64,000 bases of DNA from Thiosulfatihalobacter marinus (GCF_016019955.1 NZ_JAECRZ010000004.1:1-64000); one strand, 5' to 3'; positions 1 to 8,744 are shown, numbered from the stretch's first letter. Numbers and translations are program-made. The notes: generated from the sequence alone by a model not told the origin.

Positions 1-195
1 GGCTTTGGGCGTGGCGCAACGCGCCCATGGGCCCCGGCCGCGCTGCGAGGGGGCCCCCCCCCGTCACCGCCGCCCGCTGCGGGGGGCTGGTGGGCGGGTG
101 GGCCGGGGCCGCGGGGGCGTGCCCCCGGCGGCCCCCCTTGCCCCGCGTCGCGAAATATGGCCTGACTGCCGCATGGGACCACCGGGAGAATTCGC
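1..195. other. Very GC-rich leading intergenic segment
   Basis: No convincing gene is seen before the first start codon. The stretch consists of long G and C runs with self-complementary pieces such as GGGGGC next to GCCCCC near 115-126. It may be the tail of an intergenic repeat or terminator belonging to a gene left of the window. A Shine-Dalgarno-like GGGAGA lies just before the ATG at 196. Confidence 0.4.
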
Positions 196-1125
196 ATGAT
201 AAACGCCCTTTTCGCCGCCAGGGCCGACCGCTGGGACAAATATGAGGCGCCGCTGAAGGCCGCCTTTGCCGAAGCCGGACTGGCCGTGGATCTGCGCATG
301 GATTTTCAGCCCGAGGCGGTGGATTACATCATCTATGCGCCCAATGGTTCGGTGCAGGATTTCACCCCCTATACCCGTTGCAAGGCGGTGCTGAACCTGT
401 GGGCTGGGGTGGAAAACGTGGTTGGCAATCCGACCCTGACACAGCCATTGGCCCGCATGGTCGATCCGGGCATGACGCGTGGCATGGTGGAGTGGGTCGC
501 GGGGCACACGCTGCGTCATCACCTTGGCATGGACGCGCAGATTCTGGGCCAGAACGGGGACTGGCGGCCGCATGTGCCGCCGCTGGCCGCGGACCGCCGG
601 GTGAGCGTTCTTGGGCTGGGCGCGCTGGGGTCGGCCTGTGCGGAGGCGCTGGCAGGGCTGGGCTTTGCGGTGACGGGTTGGAGCCGTCGGCCCAAGGCCA
701 TCCCGGGTGTGACCTGCCTGTCCGGTGCGGACGGGTTGCGGGACGCGCTTTCACGGGCGGATATCCTGATCCTGCTGGTGCCGTTGACCACGGCGACAGA
801 GAACCTGATGGATGCGCAAAACCTCGCGCTGATGCCGGCAGGCGCCTGTCTGATCAATCCCGGGCGCGGGCAGCTGATCGATGACGAAGCGCTGTTGGCG
901 GCGCTGGATACCGGGCGCATTGCCCATGCCACGCTGGATGTGTTCCGGGTGGAGCCGTTGCCCGCGGGCCACCCCTTTTGGGCGCATCCGCGGGTCACGG
1001 TCACACCGCATATCGCCTCGGAAACCCGCCCGCGCACGTCGGCGCAGGTGATCGCCGAAAATATCCGGCGCGGCGCGGCGGGCGAACCGTTTGTGCATCT
1101 CGTGGACCGCGACGCCGGGTATTGA
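196..1125 (+). CDS. ghrA: Glyoxylate/hydroxypyruvate reductase A (D-2-hydroxyacid dehydrogenase)
   Basis: The protein has 309 residues and is predicted to reduce glyoxylate and hydroxypyruvate with NAD(P)H in the cytoplasm. The dinucleotide fold is marked by GLGALGSACAEAL. The catalytic Arg (NPGRGQLID), Glu (FRVEPLP) and His (TPHIAS) of the D-2-hydroxyacid dehydrogenase family are all present in the right order. The short N-terminal domain and overall length fit the GhrA subfamily rather than SerA. The ATG is preceded by GGGAGA at 7-base spacing. The gene stands alone and converges on the SseB-like gene, with a repeat element between them. Substrate choice within the family cannot be read from sequence alone. 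Confidence 0.88.
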   Translation: MINALFAARADRWDKYEAPLKAAFAEAGLAVDLRMDFQPEAVDYIIYAPNGSVQDFTPYTRCKAVLNLWAGVENVVGNPTLTQPLARMVDPGMTRGMVEWVAGHTLRHHLGMDAQILGQNGDWRPHVPPLAADRRVSVLGLGALGSACAEALAGLGFAVTGWSRRPKAIPGVTCLSGADGLRDALSRADILILLVPLTTATENLMDAQNLALMPAGACLINPGRGQLIDDEALLAALDTGRIAHATLDVFRVEPLPAGHPFWAHPRVTVTPHIASETRPRTSAQVIAENIRRGAAGEPFVHLVDRDAGY

Positions 1126-1130
1126 GGCGA

Positions 1131-1194
1131 CAAGGGGCCAGCCCCTCTTGGCCTTCGGCCAATTCACCCCGGAGTATTTCCGGCAAAATGAAGA
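1131..1194 (+). repeat. Intergenic two-hairpin element, copy A
   Basis: Between two convergent genes lie GGGGC/GCCCC (1134-1138 and 1141-1145), TTGGCC/GGCCAA (1148-1153 and 1157-1162), then a box CCCCGGAGTATTTCCGGC and AAAATGAAG ending near 1192. The same order of parts recurs, inverted, at 10407-10472, and the box recurs at 56876-56899. Its place just after a stop codon suggests a terminator-like or mRNA 3'-end function, which is inference. Confidence 0.7.
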
Positions 1195-1198
1195 CGGA

Positions 1199-1990
1199 TC
1201 AGCGCAGTTTTGGCGGTTTGGCCGGGTCGCTGCCCGGTGGGGCGGGCACGTAATCCGCCGGTTGGGCTGGTTCTGGCAGATCAAAGCGCAGTCCGGCGCG
1301 GCCCAGCCGGGTGGTGACGGGATCATCCGCTGAAAAGAAGCCGACATCCAGGGCGGCGGCTTCCAGCCCGGAAAAGGTGAGCGCCTCGTTGACGGCCCCG
1401 GCCAGCGCGGCGCGGGCGGCGGGCACGGCATTGACAAAGCCCAACAGGTGCGACCGGGCACCATTGTCATATGTCACCCCCACAAGGCCGGCCCAGTCCG
1501 CCAGACCCGCCGCCGTGGACAGCTTGGCATCCAGCGCCGTGATCAGGGATTCGGGCAGGCCGGCGGGCGCGGTCATCCCGGTGATCCTGGCCTCGACCTG
1601 ATCGGGGGCATGGGTCAGCGTATCGGCCAGCCACCCCACCGCCTGGGGCGGGATCAGGATTGCGCTTGGGGCGACCTCGGGGTTGACGGCCAGGCCGATG
1701 TTCTGGCCAGACAGCATGGCGGCGATGGCGCGTCCCGACAGGGCCGCGTAGGGCGCGATACGGTTGACGAAATGCGACAGGCGTGCCTCGGTATCGAAGA
1801 CCAGTACGAACCGCGCATCCGACGTGTCGAAGATCTCGGGCGCGATACTGTCGTCCCCGGCTTCCTTTTCCAGCAGCAGGAACAGTTCCGCATCCGCCAG
1901 GCGTTCGTAAAAGCGCAGCCGCGCGGCGGCGTCCCCGGGGGCGGCTTCCATCGCTTCATGGGCCAGGTCCAGCGGAGTTGGCGTGGTCAT
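1199..1990 (-). CDS. SseB-family protein
   Basis: The 263-residue protein resembles the SseB family (enhanced-serine-sensitivity type), a widespread family without a settled biochemical role. It starts MTTPTPLDLAHEAME, has an ELFLLLEKE segment near residue 35 and a conserved core around FDTEARLSHF and GQNIGLAVNPEV. No signal peptide or membrane segment is visible. The start was placed at 1990 because AAGGAGGTG lies just upstream on the minus strand. The reading frame stays open another 60 codons, but that part is only the shadow of the neighbouring gene. The ATG overlaps the stop of the upstream glycosylase gene by four bases, so the two are probably translationally coupled. Confidence 0.72.
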   Translation of the reverse strand: MTTPTPLDLAHEAMEAAPGDAAARLRFYERLADAELFLLLEKEAGDDSIAPEIFDTSDARFVLVFDTEARLSHFVNRIAPYAALSGRAIAAMLSGQNIGLAVNPEVAPSAILIPPQAVGWLADTLTHAPDQVEARITGMTAPAGLPESLITALDAKLSTAAGLADWAGLVGVTYDNGARSHLLGFVNAVPAARAALAGAVNEALTFSGLEAAALDVGFFSADDPVTTRLGRAGLRFDLPEPAQPADYVPAPPGSDPAKPPKLR

Positions 1991-2568
1991 GACAGCACCT
2001 CCTTGATGCGCGCGCGCAGGTCGGGCAGAAGGTCTGCCGCGAACCACGTGTGTTTCTTCAGCCATGCCGTATTGCGCCAGGACGGATGAGGCAAGGGAAA
2101 GCGGGCGGGCGCATGGTCGCGCCAGCGGCGCACGGTGTCCGTAACGCCGGTGCCGGAGCCCAGGTGCCATTTTTGCGCGTAACCGCCCACAAGCAGGGTC
2201 AGCGGCACCTCGCCCAGATCGGCCATCACCCGGTCATGCCAGGTTCGGGCGCAAATCGCGGGCGGTGGTAGATCGCTGCCGCTTGCATTGGTGCCGGGAA
2301 AACAGAACGCCATTGGCAGGATGGCAACCTTGTTGCGGTCATAAAACGTATCCGCGTCCACCGCCATCCAGTCGCGCAGGCGCGCGCCGGACGGGTCACT
2401 GAAGGGCCGCCCGCTGGCATGGACCCGTGCGCCGGGGGCCTGACCGGCGATCAGAATGCGCACGCCGGGGCGAAACCAGGCCACCGGGCGCGGCGCATGG
2501 GCCGTGGGCGTCGCGGCGAACCGGTTTGCGCACAGGCGGCAGGCCCGGATTTCCGAGGTAAGGTCCAT
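1987..2568 (-). CDS. Uracil-DNA glycosylase family protein
   Basis: The protein has 193 residues and belongs to the uracil-DNA glycosylase superfamily, which removes damaged or misincorporated bases. The N-terminal motif ILIAGQAPGARVHASG, with GRPFSDPSG after it, matches the active-site region of family 4/5-like enzymes. The C-terminal HPSWRNTAW is the second catalytic motif. A short cysteine pair (RACRLCANRF) sits near residue 10, but the full four-cysteine set of iron-sulfur UDGs is not evident. GGAGGTG precedes the ATG at good spacing. It heads a two-gene unit with the SseB-like gene and is divergent from arsR. Exact substrate is not predictable. Confidence 0.78.
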   Translation of the reverse strand: MDLTSEIRACRLCANRFAATPTAHAPRPVAWFRPGVRILIAGQAPGARVHASGRPFSDPSGARLRDWMAVDADTFYDRNKVAILPMAFCFPGTNASGSDLPPPAICARTWHDRVMADLGEVPLTLLVGGYAQKWHLGSGTGVTDTVRRWRDHAPARFPLPHPSWRNTAWLKKHTWFAADLLPDLRARIKEVLS

Positions 2569-2591
2569 TCACCTCCTATAGCGCGCGTCAA

Positions 2592-2615
2592 TTATTTCGG
2601 CAATTATCGAAATAA
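2592..2615. promoter_or_regulatory. Inverted repeat, probable ArsR operator 1
   Basis: Perfect 8-base arms TTATTTCG (2592-2599) and CGAAATAA (2608-2615) flank an 8-base spacer. It lies between the divergent glycosylase and arsR genes and shares the ATTTCG half-site with the second palindrome beside the arsR start. Autorepression by ArsR is the usual arrangement and is inferred here. Confidence 0.62.
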
Positions 2616-2633
2616 CACTTGCGCGACTCATTC

Positions 2634-2660
2634 ATTTCGATATTTCTAGAAATATGAAAC
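2634..2660. promoter_or_regulatory. Palindrome overlapping the arsR start, probable ArsR operator 2
   Basis: A perfect 16-base palindrome, ATATTTCTAGAAATAT (2640-2655), runs into the ATG at 2654 and is flanked by ATTTCG on the left and GAAAC on the right. There is no Shine-Dalgarno sequence. TTGCGC at 2619-2624 with a poor -10 at about 2642-2647 would put transcription onset at the start codon, so a leaderless message is plausible. Confidence 0.6.
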
Positions 2661-2983
2661 ATGATAACCCCACCGACCTCTCGCTGACCCTCGCCGCGTC
2701 CAGCTTTGCCGCGCTCGGGTCCGAACAACGCCTGTCCGTGCTGCGCTGCCTGGTGCGCGCGGGCCATGCCGGGCTTTCGATCGGCGAACTGGGCAGACGC
2801 AGCGGCGTGACCGGCTCGACCCTGACCCACCACATGAAGATCCTCGCCCAGGCGGGGCTTGTGACCCAGGAAAGACAGGGGCGGTCGATCATCTGTGCGG
2901 CGGTCGCCTATGACGCCGTGCGCGCGCTCTCGGACTTCCTGATGAAAGAATGCTGCGCCGACGGCGCCCCGCAAGGATCCTGA
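2654..2983 (+). CDS. arsR: ArsR-family metalloid-responsive repressor
   Basis: The 109-residue protein is a winged-helix repressor of the ArsR/SmtB family. The recognition helix region reads IGELGRRSGVTGSTLTHHMK, followed by the wing around TQERQGRSI. Cysteines at 81, 100 and 101, the last two in KECC near the C-terminus, resemble the C-terminal As(III) sites of some ArsR proteins rather than the ELCVCDLC type of enteric ArsR. It sits 2 bases ahead of an ArsP-type permease gene, so it probably represses that transporter and itself through the flanking palindromes. The start lacks a ribosome site and overlaps the palindrome. Sensing arsenic rather than another thiophilic ion is inference. Confidence 0.83.
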   Translation: MKHDNPTDLSLTLAASSFAALGSEQRLSVLRCLVRAGHAGLSIGELGRRSGVTGSTLTHHMKILAQAGLVTQERQGRSIICAAVAYDAVRALSDFLMKECCADGAPQGS

Positions 2984-2985
2984 AC

Positions 2986-4020
2986 ATGACAGACACAACC
3001 CAATCCCCTGCCACGCTTGGCGCGCGCCTGGCCCGAATCGACAAGGCCTGGACCGCGCTGGTCCTGATCCTGTTGGCGGTGGCCGTGATGGACAGCGCCC
3101 GCTTCCTGCCCGTGGTGACATTTGCCTCAGGCGCGCTTTTGGGGACCGCGCCCTTCATTCTGTTTGCCGTCGCCGCGATCGGCTTTCTCAAGGCAACCGG
3201 CGCGGAAAACCTGCTGGCGCGCGCCTTCATGGGGCACGAACTGCGCATGATTCTGTTTGCCGCATTGCTGGGTGGCTTATCCCCGTTCTGTTCCTGCGAG
3301 GTCATTCCGTTCATCGCCGCCCTGCTGGCAATGGGCGCGCCGCTTTCGGCGGTCATGGCCTTCTGGCTGGCCTCGCCGCTGATGGACCCGGCCATGTTCG
3401 CGATCACATCCGGCACGCTGGGGATCGAATTTGCGCTGGCCAAGACGGCGGCCGCGGTCAGCCTTGGCCTGTTGGGCGGATTTGGCACCATGGTGCTGAA
3501 GAATTCGCCGGTCTTTGCTGATCCGCTGCGTGAAAAGCCGCATATCGGCGGGTGCTGTGGTGTCAAACAGCCGTTTTCCGGCCGCCCTGTCTGGGCTTTC
3601 TGGACCGAGCCGATGCGGCGCGCGACCTTTCGCGACGTGGCTCTGGACAACATGCTGTTCCTGCTCAAGTGGCTGGCCCTGGCCTATACGATCGAAGCTC
3701 TGATGATTTATTATGTGCCGGCCGAACTGATTGCGGGAATTCTGGGCGGCACTGGCCTGATGCCGATCCTGCTTGGGGCGCTGGTCGGGGCGCCGGCCTA
3801 TCTGAACGGCTATGCCGCCGTGCCGCTGGTGGCCGGGCTTCTGGAACAGGGCATGTCCAATGGCGCGGCGATGAGTTTTGTCATTGCCGGCGGAGTCAGC
3901 AGCATTCCCGCCGCAATCGCGGTATGGGCGCTGGTCAAGCCGCGCGTGTTCGCGGCCTATATCGGTTATGCCATGCTGGGCGCACTGATGGCCGGCTTGG
4001 CCTGGCAGGCCGTCACCTGA
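2986..4020 (+). CDS. arsP: ArsP-type permease (organoarsenical efflux family)
   Basis: The 344-residue membrane protein has roughly eight to ten hydrophobic segments and the family signature SPFCSCEVIPF near residue 107. A cytoplasmic loop in the middle carries another cysteine pair, GGCCGVK. ArsP proteins (UPF0718/DUF318 permeases) expel trivalent organoarsenicals such as methylarsenite. The paired cysteines fit thiol-reactive substrates. The ATG at 2986 was chosen because it lies directly after the arsR stop with AAGGA before it. An upstream start inside arsR is possible but less likely. Co-transcription with arsR gives substrate-induced export. The specific organoarsenical is not known from sequence. 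Confidence 0.78.
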   Translation: MTDTTQSPATLGARLARIDKAWTALVLILLAVAVMDSARFLPVVTFASGALLGTAPFILFAVAAIGFLKATGAENLLARAFMGHELRMILFAALLGGLSPFCSCEVIPFIAALLAMGAPLSAVMAFWLASPLMDPAMFAITSGTLGIEFALAKTAAAVSLGLLGGFGTMVLKNSPVFADPLREKPHIGGCCGVKQPFSGRPVWAFWTEPMRRATFRDVALDNMLFLLKWLALAYTIEALMIYYVPAELIAGILGGTGLMPILLGALVGAPAYLNGYAAVPLVAGLLEQGMSNGAAMSFVIAGGVSSIPAAIAVWALVKPRVFAAYIGYAMLGALMAGLAWQAVT

Positions 4021-4158
4021 CCCCGCGCCGCAGAGCGCTCAAAAAACGGGCGCGGACGGATTATCGCCCGCGACAGAAACACTCTCTTGCCATGCAGCCG
4101 TTGCCCCTGCGTCGGAATTCCGCTAAGCCCGCGCGCAAACTGACACAAGGGTGGAAAC

Positions 4159-5409
4159 GTGATGTATCGTGTCTGGAATTTTCTGAACGAATATTCGCTA
4201 TTGCTGATCATTGGTGCAGTGATTGCACTGATCTGGGCGAACCTGGATTATGCCAGCTACTATGAATTCGTTGAATTCAAGATCTGGGACAAGGCGCCCA
4301 TCGGGGCTGTTCATGGCGACTACCGCACGCTTACGCTTCACTATCTTGTGAACGACCTGTTGATGGCGCTGTTCTTTGCCATCGCGGCCAAGGAAGTCTG
4401 GGAAGCCGTGATCCTGAAAAACGGCTCGCTGCGCGGCAAGAAGGCGGCGACGCCCCTGTTTGCGACGGCGGGTGGCATGTTGGGGCCAATTACCGTCTAT
4501 CTGGGCCTGGCGATGATCCTGGGGTCGGATACCTATGACGCCGTGGCAAATGGCTGGGCCATTCCCACCGCCACGGACATCGCGTTTTCCTATCTGGTCG
4601 GGCGCGTCGTGTTCGGCGCGGGCCACCCGGCGGTGCGTTTTCTGCTGCTTCTGGCGATTGCCGACGACGCGATGGGGCTGATCATTCTGGCGATTTTCTA
4701 TCCGTCCGGTGAACTGGCGCCACAATGGCTGCTGATGTCGGCGGCGGCGGCGGTAACGGTGTTCCTGCTGGCCAACTGGCTGCCGCGTTATCTGGACCGC
4801 GGCAATCAGGCGCGGCCCAATTCGACCTGGGTACGCAAGAACCTGCATTTCGTGCCCTATTTCATCGCCGCCGGGTTCAGCTGGTACGGCTTCATGCGTT
4901 CCGGCCTGCACCCGGCCCTGGGCCTGCTGCCGATCGTGCCGACCATTCCGCACGCCGACCGCGCCTTTGGCTTCTTTGCCGAGGCCGAAACCTATCTGCA
5001 CGATTTGCTCAATGTGATGGAACACGCGCTCAAGCGCCCGGTGGAAATTATCCTGTTCTTCTTTGGCCTGCTCAATGCCGGGGTACAGTTTTCGTCGATG
5101 GGCGATGCCACCTGGCTGGTGCTGGCGGGCCTGCTGATCGGCAAACCCGTAGGCATCCTGCTGATGGGGTGGATCGCCGCCGTTCCCCTGCGCCTTGGCA
5201 TACCCGAAGGGATGCGCATCATCGATCTGGTGGTGATCGGCTTTGTCGCGGCGATCGGCTTTACCGTGGCGCTGTTTGTCGCTTCGGTCGCTTTCGAGGC
5301 CGGACCCGTTCAGGACGCGGCCAAGATGGGCGCGCTTTTCTCCTTTGCCGCGGCAATTGTCGCGATCATCGCGGGCAAGCTGCTCCGGGTTCAAAAACAA
5401 CACTTCTGA
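4159..5409 (+). CDS. nhaA: Na+/H+ antiporter NhaA
   Basis: The 416-residue inner-membrane protein exchanges sodium for protons and serves pH and salt homeostasis, which fits a marine organism. The ion-binding aspartate pair is seen in LLAIADDAMGL (residues 169-170), and the conserved TATDIAFS of the unwound helix lies near 137-144. About twelve membrane segments are visible. Translation may begin at the GTG at 4159 or the ATG at 4162. AAGGG at 4147-4151 suits either. The gene is single and ends in a strong terminator. The loop around residues 245-300 is longer and more charged than elsewhere but within family range. Confidence 0.92.
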   Translation: MMYRVWNFLNEYSLLLIIGAVIALIWANLDYASYYEFVEFKIWDKAPIGAVHGDYRTLTLHYLVNDLLMALFFAIAAKEVWEAVILKNGSLRGKKAATPLFATAGGMLGPITVYLGLAMILGSDTYDAVANGWAIPTATDIAFSYLVGRVVFGAGHPAVRFLLLLAIADDAMGLIILAIFYPSGELAPQWLLMSAAAAVTVFLLANWLPRYLDRGNQARPNSTWVRKNLHFVPYFIAAGFSWYGFMRSGLHPALGLLPIVPTIPHADRAFGFFAEAETYLHDLLNVMEHALKRPVEIILFFFGLLNAGVQFSSMGDATWLVLAGLLIGKPVGILLMGWIAAVPLRLGIPEGMRIIDLVVIGFVAAIGFTVALFVASVAFEAGPVQDAAKMGALFSFAAAIVAIIAGKLLRVQKQHF

Positions 5410-5432
5410 ACCCGACACCCCATGCAACTCGC

Positions 5433-5460
5433 AAAAACCGGTGCCCGCGCGCCGGTTTTT
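5433..5460 (+). terminator. Rho-independent terminator after nhaA
   Basis: A 12-base-pair stem with one G-U pair (5433-5444 and 5449-5460) encloses the loop CCGC and ends in TTTTT. It lies 24 bases after the nhaA stop codon. Confidence 0.88.
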
Positions 5461-5594
5461 CGCGTTTCTCGCCCTAATCTTGCCTCAGACAGTTGCTAAA
5501 CCGCCATGCAATCCGACATATTACCCCCAAGACGCCGACAGAGCGTTAAGGGTTCTTGGTGTAGGGTAACGGCAGAGCAGCCCGGGAGCAGTCG

Positions 5595-6254
5595 ATGCTC
5601 GAGTTCGAAAATGTGAGTAAGTCCTTCTGGACCGGTACGCAGCGCAAGGTGATCCTTGACCGCGTGTCCTTTCGCGTTGAACTGGGCAATTCCCTGGGCA
5701 TCCTGGCCCCCAACGGCACTGGCAAGACCACGCTGATCAACATGATGGCCGGGCTGGAGAAGCCGGACGAAGGCGTGATCCGGCGCGACTGCCGCATCTC
5801 CTTTCCGCTGGGTTTCATGGGCGGCGTGGTGAACAAGCATACCGCGGTCGAAAACAGCCGCTACATCGCGCGGCTTTACGGGCTGGACCCGGATTACGTC
5901 GAGGCGTTCTGCCGCTGGCTTTGTGGCCTTGGCGAATATTTCGAACAGCCGCTGGGCACCTATTCATCCGGGATGCGCGCCCGTTTCACTTTTGCGCTGT
6001 TGCTGGCGCTGGACTTCGATATCTACCTGATCGACGAGGGGATGCCCTCTTCGACGGATGTCGATTTCAACCGCAAGGCCGGCGAGATCCTGCGCGAACG
6101 TCTGCGCACAACAACCATCGTGATCGTGTCGCACCAGCCGCAGGTTCTGGAAAAATTCGCCCGCTCGGCAGCCGTGCTGCTGAACGGCAAGCTTTATATG
6201 TTCGACACCTTGGAAGAGGCAAAGCAGCTTTATGACTACCAAACCCAAGGCTAA
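5595..6254 (+). CDS. kpsT: Capsular polysaccharide export ABC transporter ATPase, KpsT type
   Basis: The 219-residue ATPase energises export of capsule or other lipid-linked polysaccharide across the inner membrane. It shows Walker A (APNGTGKTT, residues 38-46), signature YSSGMRARF, Walker B with LIDEG, and the H-loop VSHQ. The length and PLGFMGGVVNKHTAVEN region match KpsT/Wzt-short proteins without a C-terminal sugar-binding domain. GGGAG precedes the ATG. The end overlaps kpsE by 23 bases. The membrane partner KpsM is not next to it, so the permease must lie elsewhere or be of a type not adjacent here. Confidence 0.87.
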   Translation: MLEFENVSKSFWTGTQRKVILDRVSFRVELGNSLGILAPNGTGKTTLINMMAGLEKPDEGVIRRDCRISFPLGFMGGVVNKHTAVENSRYIARLYGLDPDYVEAFCRWLCGLGEYFEQPLGTYSSGMRARFTFALLLALDFDIYLIDEGMPSSTDVDFNRKAGEILRERLRTTTIVIVSHQPQVLEKFARSAAVLLNGKLYMFDTLEEAKQLYDYQTQG

Positions 6255-7887
6255 GAAGTTCCGCATCCGCCGGACCGGACCGGGCGCAACAGAGGCGCCG
6301 GGCGCGGCTCCGGCATCGGTCGCCGCCACCGCGGCGGCCCCGGCACAGGCCGCGCAATCCGCCGCCCCGGTCACAAGCCTGCCAACGCGCGACGCCACAA
6401 CCGGCAAACCGCCTGCCCCCGGGCGCAGCAAGACGCCCGAACAGGAAATCGACGACATCAAGCGCGAGGGTCTGACCGGGCGCCAGCTGCGTCTGGCCCG
6501 CCGCATGGCGCAGAAAAACGGGCTGGCCGCAACCTCCGACTATGACGCGGTGCGCCTGTTGCGCGCCGCCGGGATCGACCCGTTCCAGAACACCAACATG
6601 CTTGAACTGGTTCCGGCAGACCAGAAACAGGGTCAGGATCAGCTCCCTGCCAGGCTGGCCGAAAACAAGGTGCAATTGCCCCAGACCATGCCGGTGGACA
6701 AGAACACCCTGCCCTCCACCGAATCCCGCTCGCCTGCGGACATGCGCGCGATGGAAATCGGTCAGATCCAGCGCGATATCGCCCGCCGTCGGCGCCGCCG
6801 GTTGCTGCTCATGCTGGCGCGCCTTTCGGCCTTTGTCTTCCTGCCCACTCTTTTCGCGGGCTGGTATTTCTATTCGGTCGCCACACCCATGTATTCCAGC
6901 AAGGCGGAATTCCTGATCCTTCAGGCAGACAATGCCGGCGGTTCCGGGCTTGGCTCGTTGCTGTCGGGCACGCAATTCGCCACCAACCAGGACAGTATCG
7001 CGACCCAAAGCTATCTTGCATCCAAGGACGCCATGGTGCGCCTGGACCGGGACGAAGGCTTCAAGGCGGTATTTTCGAATCCCGCAATCGACCCGATTCA
7101 GCGCCTGCCCGAAAATGCCTCGCACGAATCCGCCTACAAACTTTACAAGAAATACGTGAAAATCGGCTATGACCCGACCGAAGGCGTGATCCGAATGGAG
7201 GTGTCCACCCCGGATCCGGCCGTTTCCGCGCGGTTTTCCCAGGCCCTGATCGGCTATGCCGAAACCCGTGTGGATGACCTGTCGCAACGCAAGCGTGAAG
7301 ACCAGATGCGCGATGCCCGCGCCAGTCTGGAAAAGGCCACCGCCGAACGGCGCGCCGCCCAGGCCGCCCTTGTCGGCCTTCAGGAAAACTCGGTGCTTGA
7401 TCCCGAAGGCGTGATCGTGTCACTGCGCAACCAGATTTCCAACGTGGAAATCCAACTCCAGGAAAAAGAGCTGCAACTCGCCGCGCTCCAGGACAATCCG
7501 CGCCCCAACAGGGCCCGTATGGCCGGGGTCGAGGGCGACGTGCGCCGCCTCCAGGAGCTGCTGAATCGGCTGCGCGACAAGATGACCGAGGCCCATGCCG
7601 GGGGAAGCTCGCTGGCCCAGCAAACCGCGCAGATCCAGATGGCACAGGCCGATCTGGCCACCGCCGACCTGCTGATGCAATCCGCGCTGCAAACCCTGAA
7701 ACAGACCGAGCTGGAGGCCAACCGCCAGGTGCGCTACCTCACCACCAGTGTCGAACCGGTGGCCAGCCAGGATCCGTCATATCCGCGCAGTTTCGAAAAC
7801 ACCGTCTTGGCCTTTCTCATCTTTTCGGGCATTTATCTGATGATCTCGCTCACCGCATCGATCCTCAGAGAACAGGTGTCTTCGTAG
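6232..7887 (+). CDS. kpsE: Capsule polysaccharide export inner-membrane protein, KpsE/CtrB type
   Basis: The 551-residue polysaccharide co-polymerase/export protein bridges the inner-membrane ABC exporter and the outer-membrane channel. A first membrane segment at about 188-208 follows a strongly basic stretch (RRRRRR). A periplasmic part has coiled coil from about 345 to 500 (many heptads, EIQLQEKELQL region), and a second membrane segment lies near 523-543 (LAFLIFSGIYLMISLTA). The 185-residue cytoplasmic N-terminus, rich in Ala, Pro and Thr, is much longer than in enterobacterial KpsE. The ATG lies inside kpsT, indicating coupling, and kdsA begins one base after the stop. Confidence 0.86.
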   Translation: MTTKPKAKKFRIRRTGPGATEAPGAAPASVAATAAAPAQAAQSAAPVTSLPTRDATTGKPPAPGRSKTPEQEIDDIKREGLTGRQLRLARRMAQKNGLAATSDYDAVRLLRAAGIDPFQNTNMLELVPADQKQGQDQLPARLAENKVQLPQTMPVDKNTLPSTESRSPADMRAMEIGQIQRDIARRRRRRLLLMLARLSAFVFLPTLFAGWYFYSVATPMYSSKAEFLILQADNAGGSGLGSLLSGTQFATNQDSIATQSYLASKDAMVRLDRDEGFKAVFSNPAIDPIQRLPENASHESAYKLYKKYVKIGYDPTEGVIRMEVSTPDPAVSARFSQALIGYAETRVDDLSQRKREDQMRDARASLEKATAERRAAQAALVGLQENSVLDPEGVIVSLRNQISNVEIQLQEKELQLAALQDNPRPNRARMAGVEGDVRRLQELLNRLRDKMTEAHAGGSSLAQQTAQIQMAQADLATADLLMQSALQTLKQTELEANRQVRYLTTSVEPVASQDPSYPRSFENTVLAFLIFSGIYLMISLTASILREQVSS

Positions 7888-8721
7888 ATGAACCATGTCG
7901 ACATTGGCGGATTGTCCGTTGGAAACGATTGCCCGCTGACGGTAATTGCCGGCCCCTGCCAGCTTGAAAGCGCCGATCACGCCCAGATGATCGCGGGCCG
8001 CCTGAAAGAGGCCTGCGACGCCGCCGGGGCGCAGTACATCTTCAAGGCCAGCTATGACAAGGCCAACCGCACCTCGGTCTCGGGCAGGCGCGGTTTGGGG
8101 ATCGACGGGGGCCTCAAGGTGCTGTCGGGCGTGCGTGACGCGATTGGCGTCCCGGTGTTGACCGACGTGCATACCGAGGCGCAATGCGCACCCGTTGCCG
8201 ATGCCGTGGACGTGCTGCAAATCCCGGCCTTCCTGTGCCGCCAGACCGATCTGTTGCTCGCCGCCGGCAAGACCGGCGCGGCCATCAACGTCAAGAAGGG
8301 GCAATTCCTGGCCCCCTGGGACATGGACAACGTGGTGGCCAAGGTCGAAAGCACCGGCAACCGGCGCATCCTTCTGACAGAGCGCGGCACGTCTTTTGGC
8401 TATAACACGCTGGTCGCCGACATGCGTGCCCTGCCCCGCATGGCGCAAACCGGATATCCGGTGGTCATGGACGCCACCCATTCCGTGCAGCAACCCGGCG
8501 GCCAGGGAGGCAGTTCGGGCGGACAGCGCGAATTTGCCCCCGTGATGGCCCGCGCCGCCGTGTCGCTGGGCATCGCGGCTGTTTTTATCGAGTCCCATCA
8601 AGACCCGGACAAAGCCCCGTCTGACGGGCCAAACATGATTCATTTGCACCAAATGCCTGACCTGATCGAAACGCTGATGGCTTTTGATCGCCTGGCCAAG
8701 GCCCATCCCATTACCCTTTGA
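7888..8721 (+). CDS. kdsA: 3-deoxy-8-phosphooctulonate (Kdo8P) synthase
   Basis: The 277-residue enzyme condenses phosphoenolpyruvate with arabinose 5-phosphate to Kdo 8-phosphate. Kdo feeds lipopolysaccharide and the Kdo linker of capsules, which explains its place in a kps cluster. The barrel motifs AGPCQLES, FKASYDKANR and LTERGTSFGYN are clear. Cys24 in AGPC, His in DATHSVQQ, Glu in FIESH and Asp in PSDGPN form the complete metal site, so this is the metal-dependent class rather than the E. coli-type metal-free class. It starts immediately after the kpsE stop, and the phosphohexomutase gene follows 23 bases later. Confidence 0.95.
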   Translation: MNHVDIGGLSVGNDCPLTVIAGPCQLESADHAQMIAGRLKEACDAAGAQYIFKASYDKANRTSVSGRRGLGIDGGLKVLSGVRDAIGVPVLTDVHTEAQCAPVADAVDVLQIPAFLCRQTDLLLAAGKTGAAINVKKGQFLAPWDMDNVVAKVESTGNRRILLTERGTSFGYNTLVADMRALPRMAQTGYPVVMDATHSVQQPGGQGGSSGGQREFAPVMARAAVSLGIAAVFIESHQDPDKAPSDGPNMIHLHQMPDLIETLMAFDRLAKAHPITL

Positions 8722-8744
8722 ACGCCCAGAAGAGAGACATTTCC

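Noticed and set aside
8718..8744. Earlier TTG start for the phosphohexomutase gene
   Set aside because: It would overlap kdsA and lacks a ribosome site, whereas the ATG at 8745 has one.
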